Below, in pieces: positions 1 through 11,689 of a stretch of 64,000 nucleotides of DNA; the stretch's first letter is position 1; each line of letters starts with the position of its first letter. This stretch comes from Amblyomma americanum (Eukaryota > Arthropoda > Arachnida > Ixodida > Ixodidae): positions 31,402,116 to 31,466,115 of the forward strand of contig NC_135505.1 in the NCBI RefSeq assembly GCF_052857255.1. The letters run 5' to 3'. The notes under the pieces are model-generated. The model saw only the letters and a list, made by a program, of their open reading frames with translations, had not been told where the DNA came from and searched no databases. The translations under genes were made by a program, and so were the position numbers.

Positions 1-1296
1 TTATCACACCAAGATAATATGCAATCTATGTCAGATTGAAGGAGCTGGTGATGATTGTTAGTGAGTATAGGACTGTAAACAACGCAATCATCAGCGAACA
101 AGCGTATGTTAGAGCGTATGTCAGTTGGTAGATCGTTTATATAAATGAGAAAAAGAAGTGGCCCGAGGACTGTGCCTTGGGGTACCCCAGAAATAACAGA
201 AGAGCGGGAGGATGAACATTTATTAGCAAAAACAAACTGTTCCCGGTTGGTTAGAAAGTTACAAATCCAGGCAAGAACAAGGGAATTGAGATTAAGATGT
301 GAGAGTTTCAAAAAAAGCTGCTTGTGTGAAACTTTGTCAAAGGCTTTTTCGAAGTCTAAAAAGAGGGTGTCCACTGTAATGTTGAGATCATGTTAAGCGC
401 TTATGTCATTAATAAATAGAGCTAATTGTGCATCACAAGAAAGGTTCTTTATGAATCCATGCTGGTTTGCGTGAAAGAAATTGAGAGAAACTAGAAATTT
501 CATGATGTGACAGAAGATTACGTGTTCCATTAGCTTTGATGGAACGCTAGTAATGGATATCGGACGGCAATTGTGACGAGAAGATGAAGGCCCTTTTTTT
601 GGTACTGGAATGACTTTACCCACTTTCCAGTCATACGGTACAATGCCTGATGAAAGAGATTGCTGAAAGATATGAGAGAGCAGTGCAGTTGTGACATGTT
701 TTGTGTTTTTTAGTGCCTTAACATTTATGTCATCAATACCTGCTGATGAGGTTAGTTTCAAAGAGTCAATTATTTTTTGACAATAACATGGGTTCGAATG
801 ATATATCGGGCATAACAGGGAAACCAAAGGGCGGAAAATCGGGTAGATCACCGTCTGGTTCACAAGTAAATACAGAACTAAAGGTTTGGTTAAGCACTTC
901 GGCAACATCCTGTTCGGCAACTGCAGTGTTATCATCGTCGCGAAGTGTTGTGTTGCTATGGTTAGGATTAATGCATTTCCAAAACTGACAAGGGTTTGTG
1001 CGCTACATTCCAAGGAGCGTGGTGTTAAAAAATGTTTGCTTAGATTTAAAAACTGGGGCGTTATAAACCTTTTCGGCTTCGTAATATTTCCTTCACGTGC
1101 TAAGGTTAATATTTCTTCTGGCAGCCAAAAAAAGCCTTTTCTTCTTATTATTGAGGTGTTTTAAAGTATTATTAAACCAAGGGGTAGAGACGCGCTCACT
1201 CATAAATGGAAAAGATGTTATGCCAACTTTATCAGTATCGTGCTGTATGCGCGCAGTATCATTTTGATTCACAAGGAATATATAGACCCTTTGCAC
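1..1296 (-). pseudogene. CR1/L2/Jockey-like LINE, reverse transcriptase fragment
   Basis: Read on the minus strand this is part of a non-LTR retrotransposon ORF2. From high to low coordinates it shows a basic pre-RT linker (1093-1296), the RT finger region with a PVPKKG...CRPISI block (393-1013), and, after frameshifts, the catalytic FADDCVVY box near position 100. The frame breaks several times, so it cannot make a full protein. It runs off the left edge of the window. The same family occurs at 57735-58560 and 61387-63790. Family membership is inferred from motif order; the exact clade (CR1, L2 or Jockey) cannot be settled by eye. Confidence 0.75.
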
Positions 1297-1418
1297 AAGT
1301 CAACTTCTCTGCATAGCAAAGGCACTTCACCTTGGCTGCCCTACCGTTTTTGAGGCAGAAAAGGTGCAGCACTGCGGACACATGTGGTCGTAATAACGGC
1401 ACTTCCCTCCTTCACGTT

Positions 1419-1679
1419 TCACTGCCAGAATAGTAGGAAATTGCCAAGCTTCCAGTTTCGCACAAGAGGTGTGAAAGGAAGCCGATTTTCATGTGTATAC
1501 ACAATAGGAGGCTCAGAATAGTAGTTTGGAATGGTGCACCCAACTTCTGGGTCATGCAGCCATGGTGAAAGAGCTTTTGCTCCGTCACCAATCAAGGGAA
1601 CTCTATCCAGTGATTGCACTGAGTAAAAATTATTTGTGTAATGACTTCTGTCTAGCCACAATAAAACACATTTATGCAT
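1419..1679 (-). other. Unrecognised 86-residue ORF
   Basis: An open frame that ends in a stop at its low-coordinate end and has protein-like composition (many aromatic residues and prolines). I do not recognise it. It lies between a LINE fragment and a SINE, so it may be a remnant of a DNA transposon or a chance ORF. The rest of 1297-1689 shows nothing else. Confidence 0.15.
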
Positions 1680-1689
1680 GAGGTAATAG

Positions 1690-1995
1690 CCCCGCCGAGG
1701 CGGCTCAGCGGTTAGGGCGCTCGGGTACTGATCTGGAGTTCCCGGTTTTGAACCCGACCGTGGCGGCTGCGTTTTTATGGAGGAAAAACGCTAAGGCACC
1801 CGTGTGCTATGCAATGTCAGTGCACGTTAAAGATCCCCAGGTGGTCGAAATTATTCCGCACTACGGCACCTCTTTCTTCCTTTCTTCTTTCACTGCCTCC
1901 TTTATTCCTTCCCTTATAGTGCGGTTCAGGTGTCCGAAGATATACGAGACAGATACTGCGCCATTTCTTTTCCAAAAACCAATTATTATTATGCG
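1690..1995 (+). repeat. tRNA-derived SINE (tick Ruka-like), long-tail form
   Basis: The head is tRNA-like: an A-box-like stretch (GGCTCAGCGGTTAGGGCGCT) and a B-box-like stretch (GGTTTTGAACCC) about 45 bases apart, giving an internal RNA polymerase III promoter. The body carries GTCAGTGCACGTTAAAGA and CCCAGGTGGTCGAAATT, seen again at 21785, 35690 and 60878. The tail is a pyrimidine-rich tract (TTTCTTCC repeats) followed by a CCATTTC...ATTATTATT end. The body-plus-tail combination matches tick Ruka-type SINEs as known; the name is from family knowledge, not a search. Confidence 0.8.
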
Positions 1996-2243
1996 TGAGG
2001 AAAATCAATTCAAAATATTCCTGTCACTGGATTCTGACATGCATCTGCACCGAAAACAACTAGTTGCGACAGCCTAGGTGCTTAGATCCAGGCTTGAAAA
2101 TTTATGTCGACACTCGTTTTTATGAGAAATTGGGCACTCATGGCAACACCTATATTTTAATGCAAAACATGGCTCATGTGTGCACGGCATATATGTACAG
2201 AATAGTGGCTGTGTAGCTTATGTGAGGCATAAGTGTTATATCA

Positions 2244-2477
2244 TTGGATAGCTTCTGTCAAGTGTAACTGCACTGAACTAACTCTAGGTCTTAATTAACA
2301 TTAATTAGTTATCTGTGATTAAAAATTTAACGTTAAGCTACATCTTCAAATCATATATGATTGGATAGCTTATGTCGAATTTAATTGAACATGCCTAATT
2401 ACAGGTCTTGGTTAACCATTAGTTAATTGTGATTAACAATTGAACTGTAGGCTACAGTGTCATATCTAACATTGAAA
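2244..2477. repeat. Diverged tandem duplication, period about 117 bp
   Basis: TTGGATAGCTT...GTC occurs at 2244 and again at 2361. Each copy is followed by a similar series (TAATT, TTAGTTA, GTGATTAA, a GGCTACA-like end). The copies differ by many substitutions, so the duplication is old. The rest of 1996-2813 is AT-rich and I see no gene in it. Confidence 0.6.
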
Positions 2478-2813
2478 AACTCTCGATGAGTAGAATCCAA
2501 AATAAAATGCTGAACCTCGCAAAAACCATGCAAAACTTGGTTAAAAAAAGCAACAGAAAATGAAACAGTAGCACTTATTGGTTACGCATTCTCAGAATGT
2601 AAGAAGACTTAAGGGCCCCCAGTAGCTTTTGTTCTTTTTAACTTATTATAACTCAGTTTGCTGTAGAAGTGGTCTCCTTTTTATTAGAATGCAGTAGCCT
2701 GTTGATACAAACTATCTTTTCCTCAATGTCCTCTTAAGGAATTTTAATGGCACTGGTAGGTTAGATTTGAACATGAAACTTAACTTTATTTGGTGTGTGC
2801 TTTGTTTTTGCAG

Positions 2814-3042
2814 GTAATGGAGTTGGAGCCTGGATGTGGTGTTTTTGTGGCGACATTGTCCGTCAGAAACATTGAACAACTGTCGAAGACTGCGACAGCG
2901 ACTGCCCGTTGCCTGCTGACAGCTGTGTTTATGGAGCAAGCTCTGCTGACTTGCTCAGGGAAAGGCAATCGTGCCAAGGGGACGCACAGGCCTAATGAGC
3001 AACGGCCGCCGTTGGAGCCAGCTGCGGTCAGAGCCATTTTGT
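2814..3042 (+). CDS. BEN-domain protein, penultimate exon
   Basis: The exon starts after a clean acceptor (TTTGTTTTTGCAG) in phase 0 and ends one base into a codon at a GTGAGT donor. It is open throughout (76 codons plus one base). The peptide holds a basic core (TCSGKGNRAKGTHRP) followed by PPLEP and AVRAIL, the pattern of the BEN domain's first helices and its conserved K/N/R loop. BEN domains bind DNA and act in chromatin repression or insulation; arthropod genomes carry several. The next exon (4237) continues the domain in phase. N-terminal exons must lie upstream and are not recognised here. Identification is by pattern, so a profile search is needed to confirm it. Confidence 0.65.
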
Positions 3043-4236
3043 GTGAGTTCCTGCATTTTGAATCTGTGACTGTTTCGTTTCTGCTGAAGTAGCTGCTCTC
3101 TTGTTTCTGCCTTAGTCTTTGGGTGCCCTTGCTCATTGTTGGAGGCGCACTACACAGTTTTTTTGTCATTTATTGCTGTTTACTGATGAGACAAATTAAC
3201 TGATTGCACTGGCTGTATGAGCAAGGTGGATTATGAGTGCTAAGATATATGATATGCTGTAATTGTTCCTGTGATGCATTGTTTGTCATTTTGTGACAAA
3301 CCAGCTGGCTGTTTCCCCAAATCCTGCCCAGCGTACACGCAAATCTGTATTGATTGGCACTGGTTTGCCCCATCAATATTTTTTCAAATTTGACAGAATG
3401 AGCAGGGTGTATAATGCCAAGTCAAAACAATCAATGCATGGTCATTTAAGGTAAAGGAATGGATTTGAAGGGAATGAAGCCAAGCTCAGCTTGGGTAGTA
3501 TTAAGTTAGACAGGCAGATGATATTATGAAGTTTGTGGTGATAAGTGGCCTGCATCCAGCACTAGAATGTGTTAATTGGAAACTTGTCATATTAGGAACT
3601 TTTCAGAAGTATAATAAGGTTATATTAGGGCTTAAATTTTTGGAAAAGTACTGCGCGATGGTAGTGCACTTTAAAAACTCCACTGTGGTCGAAATTCCAT
3701 ATCAGAGGTGCTGTAGTGAAGGTCTTTGGATTGGTGGTGCAAAATCTCCCAAAGTTGCTTTGAGACGATAAACCTCATGCACATGTGTTACCATAAGTTT
3801 GAAAACTGAAACTGTGGCTGTCACGTCACTACTTGTGTTGCTCGTTGGCACTTCAGGAGAATAAAAATCACTTCCAATCATTAAGCAATGATTTGTTGAG
3901 CCCACACATACAGACTTCATTTCCATGGAAGATGTGCATGTTTTTAAATCAAACCACCCTGCCTCTATATCTGATATTATTATTGTGTTCTGTTGCTCTT
4001 TGCTCATTTGAAGAAAAATAAGTGCTCACAAACAGCTGAAATATACACTAATTTATTTTGCAGCAGTTACTTTCAAAGCGCACGTTCAAGTCATTTAGTT
4101 GTACAGAATCAGTTAAATTGATACATGTCTGCATGGAATAATTTGGCTGAAGTAGATATAAAGGAAGATACACTGAAAATGACAAGCACTTATAATTTCT
4201 CATGTGTTAATTAACTGTGGTTTTTATCTATTTCAG
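3043..4236 (+). other. Intron of the BEN-domain gene
   Basis: It begins GTGAGTTCC and ends TTTTTATCTATTTCAG. Apart from a decayed SINE at 3654-3775 I see no structure in it; the ORFs across it are short and low-complexity. Confidence 0.55.
3654..3775 (+). repeat. Old, diverged SINE fragment
   Basis: It keeps the body order of the SINEs elsewhere: GCGATG..AGTGCACTTTAAAAAC, GTGGTCGAAATTCC, a CACTA-like region, then TTGCTTTGAGACGATAAACC. The tRNA-like head is missing and the copy is heavily substituted. Confidence 0.6.
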
Positions 4237-4373
4237 CCTACACCAAGACCACGGCCGCGAAGAAGGGGTGGGAATTCTCGGAGAAGATAATTTTGCAGTC
4301 TTTGGGAACGAAGCTGAGTGAAATGCGCAGTAAAAAGGCAAAGCAGCTATCTGTGCAAGAAACAGCTGCTTGA
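4237..4373 (+). CDS. BEN-domain protein, terminal exon
   Basis: The acceptor TATTTCAG precedes CC, which completes the split codon left by the exon at 2814-3042 (T + CC = Ser). The frame then runs 44 codons to TGA at 4371-4373. The peptide (KKGWEFSEKIILQ, then TKLSEMRSKKAKQ) fits the last helices of a BEN domain and a short basic tail. Phase agreement across a 1.2-kb intron is good evidence that both exons belong to one gene. No canonical AATAAA is obvious in the next 300 bases. There is no internal lesion, so this gene end may be functional. Confidence 0.65.
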
Positions 4374-5284
4374 GCTATTCACTGCACATTTTGCTCAGAT
4401 CTTCAGTTGAGCACGACGTGCGCGCCAATCACGGCGGCGCACGTGTCCCCGTCAGGAAGGGGGGGGGGGGTGGTTCGACGACTTCGGTATCTGTGCGCGT
4501 CGTCAAGATGAGACTGTACGCCTTCTTCTTGAGCATTTATCACGCCCAAAAATAGCTGGGCCCAGTCCTGCATTACGTGGTACAACCATACCCTCATAAA
4601 TGTGCTTAGAAGCAAATTTTAAGACCGACTAACGCGACCAGCAGGAGAAGACGCGTGTGCTGGGTTGTACTCGTTCGTCGAAAAAAAAACAATTTTTCGT
4701 CCGAATTTACCATCCATATTATCTTAAGTGCATAGGCAATTGCTACGATTATAAGAACTTCAATAAGCTAGCTGCCTGGATAATCTTTTGTGGCACTACG
4801 GAGGGGGGAGTAAGAGCGCTCACCGTTAGTGTTCAGCTGCGTGCAGACGGCTCGCCGCTTGATCGATTGATTACGGTCACCATGGATCCCTGAGGGCAGC
4901 ATAAACCCTTTTGTAAACTCCAAAAGCCAGCCTTTCGTGCGTAGCGAAAAAGCAGCTTGACACAGCTGCCTTTCATCTTATCGCGACTATCGTGCGTTAC
5001 TTACCCCGTATCCACTTAGCCTTCTTGAACTACAGCCGCTTTCGTCTTCTTGTGACTATCGGGCATAGCTTACCCTGTATCATCCACTGTACTGCAGGCC
5101 TGGGTGCCTATATAGTCGGTCAATAAAAGTAGTACCGTTGCTTGTTTGTATTCATAGGCATATTGCATCTGCAGAAAAGTCAACACTGGGCAGAAATGTT
5201 GCCAAGATATATGTGCAACACAGAAGAGGTCATGGAGATCATATTAGGCACAGCAAATCGGACAGCATCCACATTTAAGCATGT
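4374..5284. other. 3' flank of BEN gene, no further gene seen
   Basis: Contains an 11-base poly-G run near 4459, an A-run near 4681 and a diverged direct repeat of about 50 bp (4966-5015 and 5035-5088, both built on GACTATCG.GC and TTACCC.GTATC). No coding region is recognised. Confidence 0.5.
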
Positions 5285-5545
5285 AGGTATTGGGCCAGAT
5301 ATGCCATATCTGGGCAAGATCTCGTACTTTCAATCGTGAATTGGGCAGATATGGCATACCTGACCAGATATTCCATATGTGGTACTTCAAATCAGGAATT
5401 TGAGCAGATATGGCATACCTAACCAGATATGCCATATCTGGTACTTTAAATCAGGAATTGGGCAGATATGTTTTATCTGGCCCAGATATGCCATATCTGC
5501 CCAATTCCTGATATGCCAGATCTGTTTTTTTTATATAAGTCCAGA
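5285..5545. repeat. Palindrome-rich minisatellite, unit about 60 bp
   Basis: About four units share GGGCAGATATGGCATACC, CCAGATATGCCATATCTGG, GTACTT.AAATC and AGGAATT. Each unit holds the near-palindrome CAGATATGGCATATCTG-type core, and the last unit runs partly in the reverse sense (CCCAATTCCTGATATGCC), so the array can fold on itself. Units differ by a few bases each. Confidence 0.8.
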
Positions 5546-5610
5546 TATGGCATTTCCGTAAGCGGAATCGCACTCAATGACAGCGTCAGTTCACGACTGA
5601 AGGAGCACTC

Positions 5611-6437
5611 TGTCACATACATTAAGGAGCCTAAATTAAATTTTAAAGAGAAAAACGTGTGAAGAAGACGCAAATTAACCGAAGAATAAAGAAGAGGAAG
5701 CATTCGGTGAGGTGGAGAGAGGATTGGTGGAGGAGCATTCGGTGTGGTGGAGAGATGATTGGTGGAGAAGAGAAAACGACGACGACAAGGCATACGTGGA
5801 CTAACACCGAGGCTATAAAAGGGCGAGTGAGAGCGAGGCCCGGGGGGGAACAGCAGAGAAACGGAGGCTCCGGTGGGTGAGGGACACTGGCTGGAAGAGA
5901 GCGACGCCGGCTACTGCTCCGGTATGCTCGCGAACTACGACTCCGCATAGTGGACTCCCTGCCGTGCCTGAGCCCGTTCCGGGGAGTCAGTGGAGGACGC
6001 TACCACCTGCTACGGCCAGGGGTGTCTCCAGCGCTGTTGCCACCCATCGGGTGGTGCCCCCACGCCAACGACACCGGCTTCACCTCCACGGGCGCTTCCA
6101 CTTGGAGCTTGTATGAAGCAGCCAGCGACGCCAGCACACGCGCGTCGAACACCGCCAGCTCAAGCACGGCGAACGCCGCCCACTGGATAAATACAACGCC
6201 ACAGCCCCACCGAACCAACCGTGAGCACGAACGCCGACCGCTAATAGTAGAACACTAGTAGTAGACGCTAGTAGCAGTTTGCCCGGGTCGTGTGTATTTA
6301 TAGTTTTTGTGCTTTGTGTTAGTTTTGTGTTCTAGTGTGTATGCCACGTAGGGTGTATTAAATGTGCGTTTGTGTGGGTACACCCGTCGCCTAGTCCATT
6401 CTTTCGGTCCGAGTGTTCTGCGGAGAGATCCGTGACA
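5611..6437 (+). mobile_element. Solo LTR of a retrotransposon, 827 bp
   Basis: The ends are inverted (TGTCAC at 5611 and GTGACA ending at 6437). Both sides carry the same 5-bp target duplication CACTC (5606-5610 and 6438-6442). Inside are a TATA box (5814-5820), a GC-rich stretch typical of a transcribed leader and an ATTAAA poly(A) signal (6357-6362), in the order U3-R-U5. No primer-binding site or gag follows, so this is a solo LTR left by LTR-LTR recombination. A short imperfect tandem repeat (CATTCGGTG.GGTGGAGAGA) lies at 5700-5770 in U3. Short ORFs inside it are by-products. Confidence 0.8.
5814..5820 (+). promoter_or_regulatory. TATA box of the solo LTR
   Basis: GGCTATAAAAGGG lies about 200 bases into the LTR and upstream of the GC-rich leader, the expected place for an RNA polymerase II start in U3. 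Confidence 0.6.
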
Positions 6438-6844
6438 CACTCAGAGCGCCGAACCTTGTCAGACCGAAGAGGGTGGCTCTAAGAAACCTATCTCAGTTCT
6501 GATTACGTCATGAGGTCACGTGGTTTTATGAACACTTCCTGTCCAAGTAATCTTTTCGCATTAAAATCAAGTTTCGTCAGCACTGGCTGCCATGCTCCTG
6601 TTGTCAGCGCCAGCGCGACAGTACAACGACATCTTCGTCTCGCGACTGTGTTCCTTAACAATATCGTAGTAGACCGACAAAATATTGAAAAGAGGGGCTC
6701 GTTAGCACATATATGCATGACAGAAGCGAACAGCCACAGAAACCAAGGGGCAGAGAGGATTTGTTTTTCGACTTGTGGTGATTGATAATTTTAGAGCAAT
6801 GGTGTAAATATTTTATCGCTTCAAGATAATTGATAAGAAAGCAG

Positions 6845-6925
6845 AAGAAATAAAACCACATATTCCAAGTGCCACCTGAACCCACAACCTCCAGATTTCG
6901 CTTCCGGTGCTGTACCAACTGTTTA
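6845..6925 (-). repeat. tRNA-derived SINE head
   Basis: On the minus strand an A-box-like AGTTGGTACAGCACCGG is followed about 30 bases later by a B-box-like GTGGGTTCAGGTGG. It resembles a tRNA pseudogene with an internal polymerase III promoter. The 3' part is not clear. It is not a working tRNA because the stems do not pair throughout. Confidence 0.5.
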
Positions 6926-7278
6926 CACTATTAATCTCGAATTATTCAATACCCCAAATTCAAAAAATAATCCCCTACGCTCCTCAGCTTCGCTGGCTTC
7001 TAGATTCTGCAATGAATATCGTAGTCTATGAAAGAGTGAAGTTCCTAAGTGATAATTATACTCCCTTCTTTTCGGCATTGACTGAGGAAGGATATTTGTA
7101 CCGTAACAAAACCGACCTGTATTATTTATGGCTTTCCAAGTATCTTCAAAAAATCGGCCTAGATTTATGTTATATTTTTTATTTCAGTGACACATTTGAC
7201 CTCGCTTCACAGACTCAACCAATTCATGAAGTCCATTTGATTCGCCCTTTTGGCTTTCATAACTGTGCGTCTGCATAA
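6907..7278 (+). other. Unrecognised 123-residue ORF
   Basis: An open frame rich in Tyr, Leu and Phe with a hydrophobic central part. It overlaps the SINE head at its start, which argues against it being a complete gene. I recognise no motif. The surrounding 6443-6844 and 7279-7549 show nothing else. Confidence 0.15.
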
Positions 7279-7699
7279 CTTACTAACTGGACCAAATTTG
7301 TTTGTAGTAGCAGTCAATTCTGCACTCACCGCTCAGTAACTTCAGGAGTGCCATAGGATAGTGCGCTTGGAAGTTGTCTCTAATATACCTTAATAATATC
7401 AACGTAATTCCAGACCTGATCCAGGTTGCCCTTTACCGACGAATGAATAATGTTCGTGAGATAAACGTAACCCACCTTTTTTTACAGTAGTCTTCCGTCG
7501 CAGCCTAACTAAAGTGAACGCTGCCTTCACATCTCTGCAGTTTTTTTCGTAATTTGTGCTATAATCGGGGAGGCGCCGCTCCCTTTTTGCCACGGCGATG
7601 GAAGTGGAGGCTGCTGGGCCTCTATTGGTACCCGGTAGGTCGACAGCAGCCACCCAGAGGTAGCGCCTACACCGCCAGAGTGACTCGAGCAGCCAGGGC

Positions 7700-8615
7700 A
7701 CTGTTGTGTACTCCGTGCCATAAGTGAAGACTCCTCGTCCACGGCCGACGATGGTTTCATACCGATTATTGGCAAGAAGGCCAAGCACAGACTCCGTAGA
7801 CAAGCCGAATCGTCCTCATCGAGCACGTCAACGGTGTCGCCATCAAGAACGCCAACGATCACGGCGCGAAGTTCCTCGGCGCATACAGCCTTGTTTGTGC
7901 CGTTGAACCCAGCGGACAACTTGAACCTCCTGAACAGGCAAGCCATCTCTATCTGGAGAGCCTCGTACCGGGAGGCATTAAAGATTTCAGAATAAACCCG
8001 TTCAAGAACGTCATTGCAATTGATGTGGTTGAATGAAGTGCACTAGAAAGTTTAACCGCAATCACCAAACTCGGCAACATCAGTGTATGCCCCCTTATTC
8101 TCCAGGACAGCGGCACTATGGCTGGCGTAATCTACGTCGACATCGCCATAAGTGACGCAGATTTACCCATGTTGATCAAGCCGGCAACCAACGGCATTTC
8201 CATCATTCAAGTTCAGTGGTTAGGAAGATCTGCATGCATCAAGCTGACCTTCAAGGGTGACTGCATACCATCGTACGTGAAGGTTGGACACTTTCGTCAT
8301 CCAGTTCGACCTTTTGTGCCTAAGCCCCTTCAATGCAGGAAGTGCATGAGGATCGGCCACGTGAGCAACGTCTGCATCAACTCCATTGTGTGCCCGTGAT
8401 GCTCCGAATCACACAGCGGTGACGTTTGCCGCGCGACTACCTTGAAGTGCACCAACTGCCACGGCCCTCATGACTCTTCCTCGAAAGTCTGCCCCCGTCT
8501 AAAGACCGAGCGGGCGGTACTGAAGCAAATGCTGCGAGACCATTCTACGCACAAAGAAGCCGCCGCGACTTTTTTCGCACTGCCGAAGGTCGTCAAAGAA
8601 AGCAGTCACATTTGA
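7700..8615 (+). pseudogene. LINE ORF1 (gag-like, CCHC knuckles)
   Basis: Reading with frameshifts, the N-terminal part is Ser/Thr-rich (SSSSSTSTVSPS), followed by LFVPLNPADNLNLLNRQA, a block typical of ORF1 in this LINE group. The nucleic-acid-binding end has three knuckles: CRKCMRIGHVSNVC, then CSESHSGDVC, then CTNCHGPHDSSSKVC. A TGA interrupts the second knuckle near 8397. ORF1 proteins coat the LINE RNA. This copy cannot make one. Confidence 0.7.
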
Positions 8616-8984
8616 GAATGCCCCAAACGAGACTGCACCTTGTCCGCCTCCACCAAATACCGTATCAAATCAAGGGAGTCCGGCACTTGGTGAGGCTGGA
8701 CCTGCTGCCTCAGATGCAACTTGGCCACCACTGCCAAAGCCTTCTACGCCTACTGTGTCAGGGATGTTGGCGCACTCAGGGCAGTGTGCAGCGCCTACGA
8801 CTGATCCAGCCAACAGGCACGAGCAAGGCCATGGCCAAGATATGCAAGTGATTGCAATGCAAACGTCACTAATGAATGCCATGCGTGCTCTGCTTTCCAG
8901 CCTACGCACACCAGCAGCAAAGAGCGCACTTCAAGTGCTGGACGCGCTACATCCAGTTCTTGCAGCTCTACAGTAGAAGGCATC

Positions 8985-11689
8985 ATGGCTCCTTCGGACC
9001 GGTCTTTTCAAAAGAAAGTCAAGCAAGCTTTCATTTTCCAGTGGAATGCTCGTGGACTCCAGTCCCGGATTTCCTATTTACGGCACTACGTCTACGAGAA
9101 TCACTTCCACATTCTTGTGATTTGTGAACCGAAGACCCTGGCAATTTGGGAATATCCGGTTATGAGACATTTGCATCACCCACGCGCAGCAGATCCAGCA
9201 AAGTCATCGTCTACATTCGACGTGAACTTACATATGTGCAACATTCAGTTCCTCCGAACGAAGACAATCAGTACGTTTGCCTGACAGTGAAGAGCCGAGA
9301 CCTGACGTTTACGCTGCTGGCGGTGTACTTGGCACCATGAAGTCGTTTCGATGCCAGAAGGTTGAGTGGTTTGATGGCAGCTACACCTGGCCATAGAACA
9401 CGCCATCTGCCCCTTTAAGCCTGTCGCTAACTACACCGATTTTGACTTCGAATTGCAGCGACTGCGATCACAATGGCGCAGGGCAGAGCGCAGACACCGA
9501 CGCACAACGTCGCGCCTAGACCTAAGAGATGCTAGGCGCATACAGAAGAAGATTCAGCGCAGAATTCAGGCACTTCAAGCACAACGCTGGAGGACATTTT
9601 GCCAAACACTTGATCCACGAAAGCCTTTGTCGCGCGTTTGGAGTGTAATTCGGGGTCTTCGCATGTCCCTTCAACAGCGCTACCCGTTCAAATCCATAGC
9701 GCTCCACCAAAGGTGCAATGTGGTTGAGGTAGCCGAAGATTTCTGCGCAAGAATAACAGGCACTGAATAATGTTCCACCCTCACGGGATTCTCGGATGGA
9801 TGTACTATTCTCCATGGAAGAACTTGATGCTGCTCTAGCTTGTTGTAGAAGGTCATCACCAGGGCCCGATGGTGTGACGTACTGCGCACTTTCCAACCTT
9901 GGCCAAGAAGTTCGACGGGCTCTTTTGGACGCTTATAACAAGTCATGGACTGCTGGCATAGTTCCTCATGATTGGAAGACCAGTCGTATGGTTCCACTTC
10001 TAAAACCGGGGAAATCACCGCTCGTCCTTTCATCATACCGTCCAATTGCACTCGCCAGCTGCGTCGGCATAGTCATGGAAAGAGTGCTGCTCACACGCGT
10101 GGAATGGTACTTGGAGCGATGTCAGATTTATCCAACCTTCATGTCTGTGTTCCGACGGGGCCGCTCTTCTATCGACAACGTGGTTGGCCTTTGAACGTCG
10201 GTGCAACACAGCAAAAGTTTGACCTTGGCATTGTTTTTGGATATCAAGGGCGCGTACGACAACGTAATGCATCAGACCATTTTGGATGCTATGGAAGCTG
10301 TTGAGATCAGAGGCCGCACGCACGTTCAGCTGCATACGCAGCTGTTTATCAGAGAGGTCGTTTTTTGTCCTGACTGCAGACCGACCAACGTCCTTACACC
10401 GAAATTCGCGCGGAGTCTCTCAGGGTGGAGTGCTGAGCCCAGTTCTCTTCAAACTTGCTCTCATCGGCCTGGTCGACGTATTGCCACAATCTGCTCAGAT
10501 CTCGGTATATGCAGACGACATCTGTATTTGGGCATCAGGGGGGACCCGTCCTCAAGTTCGTGCAACACTTCAAAAGGCGGGATCGATATTGGCATCTTAT
10601 CTTCGCTTGCAGGGCCTGAACATTTCGACCGAAAAGTGTTCACTTGTGGCGTTCACACGCAAAGTAATGTCACCTTACACCATTCGCATGAATGGCGAAG
10701 CCATTCCCTATGAGAGAAGTCACAGATTCCTTGGTGTTGTCATCGACAGGAACTTCTCGTGGAGTCCACATATCTACGACATGACAAAGAGACTAATTGC
10801 GATTGTCCACGTCCTCTCCTTCCTCGGGGGAAAGTCCTAAGGCGCATCAGTGCGCTCGATGCTACAACTGTACCGTTCCCTATTTCTGGGCTACATGGGG
10901 TACAGTCTTCTGATATTCAGTTCCATTAGAAAGACAAATATCAAGACTCTTCAAAGTGTGCAAGCGCAAGCTCTCCGTATCTGTCTTGGACTGCCTAAAT
11001 GTGCATCAACAGCAGCAACTGTTCTTGCTGCGTGGAAACATCCTGTTACTACATACATGGCTGTTGACACCATGGGAACACATATTCGACACCTCACACG
11101 GGTTCCCTGTCATCATCTCGTAACACTCCCAATAATTAGGCCGCGTACTGCATTCGCCAGTCATTGAAGCCTATCGTGCATATCTTCCATTGGAGTTCAC
11201 TCTGCGTCAAGACCATCAAGTCCGATGCGGCTGTGCGTTCTGCCTACGACGGACTTCCAGTGAGGATCCCAATATCAAGACCTGACGCTGCGTGTGGGCG
11301 TCGCCCTTCGCAGCTGGAGCTCACACTTTCAGCGTGGAACACGGCGCCTTCGTCTTCCACATAACTTAGCACGTCGTGAAGCAACATTGTTATACCATTT
11401 ATGGATCTGTGTTGCTTTTACCAACCACTATGCTTTCCGGATGGGGATGGCCGACAGCCCTGCCTGTTAAGGCGGTGATTGTTAGGAGACCATCGCTCAT
11501 ATTCTCTGTCAGTGCCCTGCATTTGCGAGTGCAAGACATACACTGTGTTGTGCCCTGGACCGCCTCGATCCTCGCCCATTAACAGAGCAAAAGATCCTCG
11601 GTCCGCGGCCACAGCAGTCGACTGCCCTCAAGGCATACAAGGCACTGTTTGCCTACTTGAGTGCGACTGGATTGAGTGACAAATTGTGA
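8985..11689 (+). pseudogene. LINE ORF2 (endonuclease-RT)
   Basis: Starts with a QWNARGL block (apurinic-type endonuclease, first conserved Asn) near 9043. The endonuclease is cut short after LTFTLLAVYLAP (about 9340). A basic linker follows (9453-9770), then RT: SYRPIALAS near 10035, a broken fingers/palm stretch, the LSPVLFKLAL block, and YADDICIWASG near 10505. The thumb region (LQSVQAQALRICLGLP) is at about 10950. The C-terminal zinc motif HILCQCP is near 11495, and the stop is TGA at 11687-11689. Multiple frameshifts make it inactive. RNase H, if once present, is not recognisable. Confidence 0.75.

Noticed and set aside
145..396. Plus-strand 83-codon ORF at the left edge
   Set aside because: It is antisense to the LINE RT, whose FADD box reads on the minus strand.
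7399..7946. Two minus-strand ORFs of 134 and 139 codons
   Set aside because: They lie antisense to the 5' leader and ORF1 of the I/R1-like LINE, whose own + frame has recognisable motifs.
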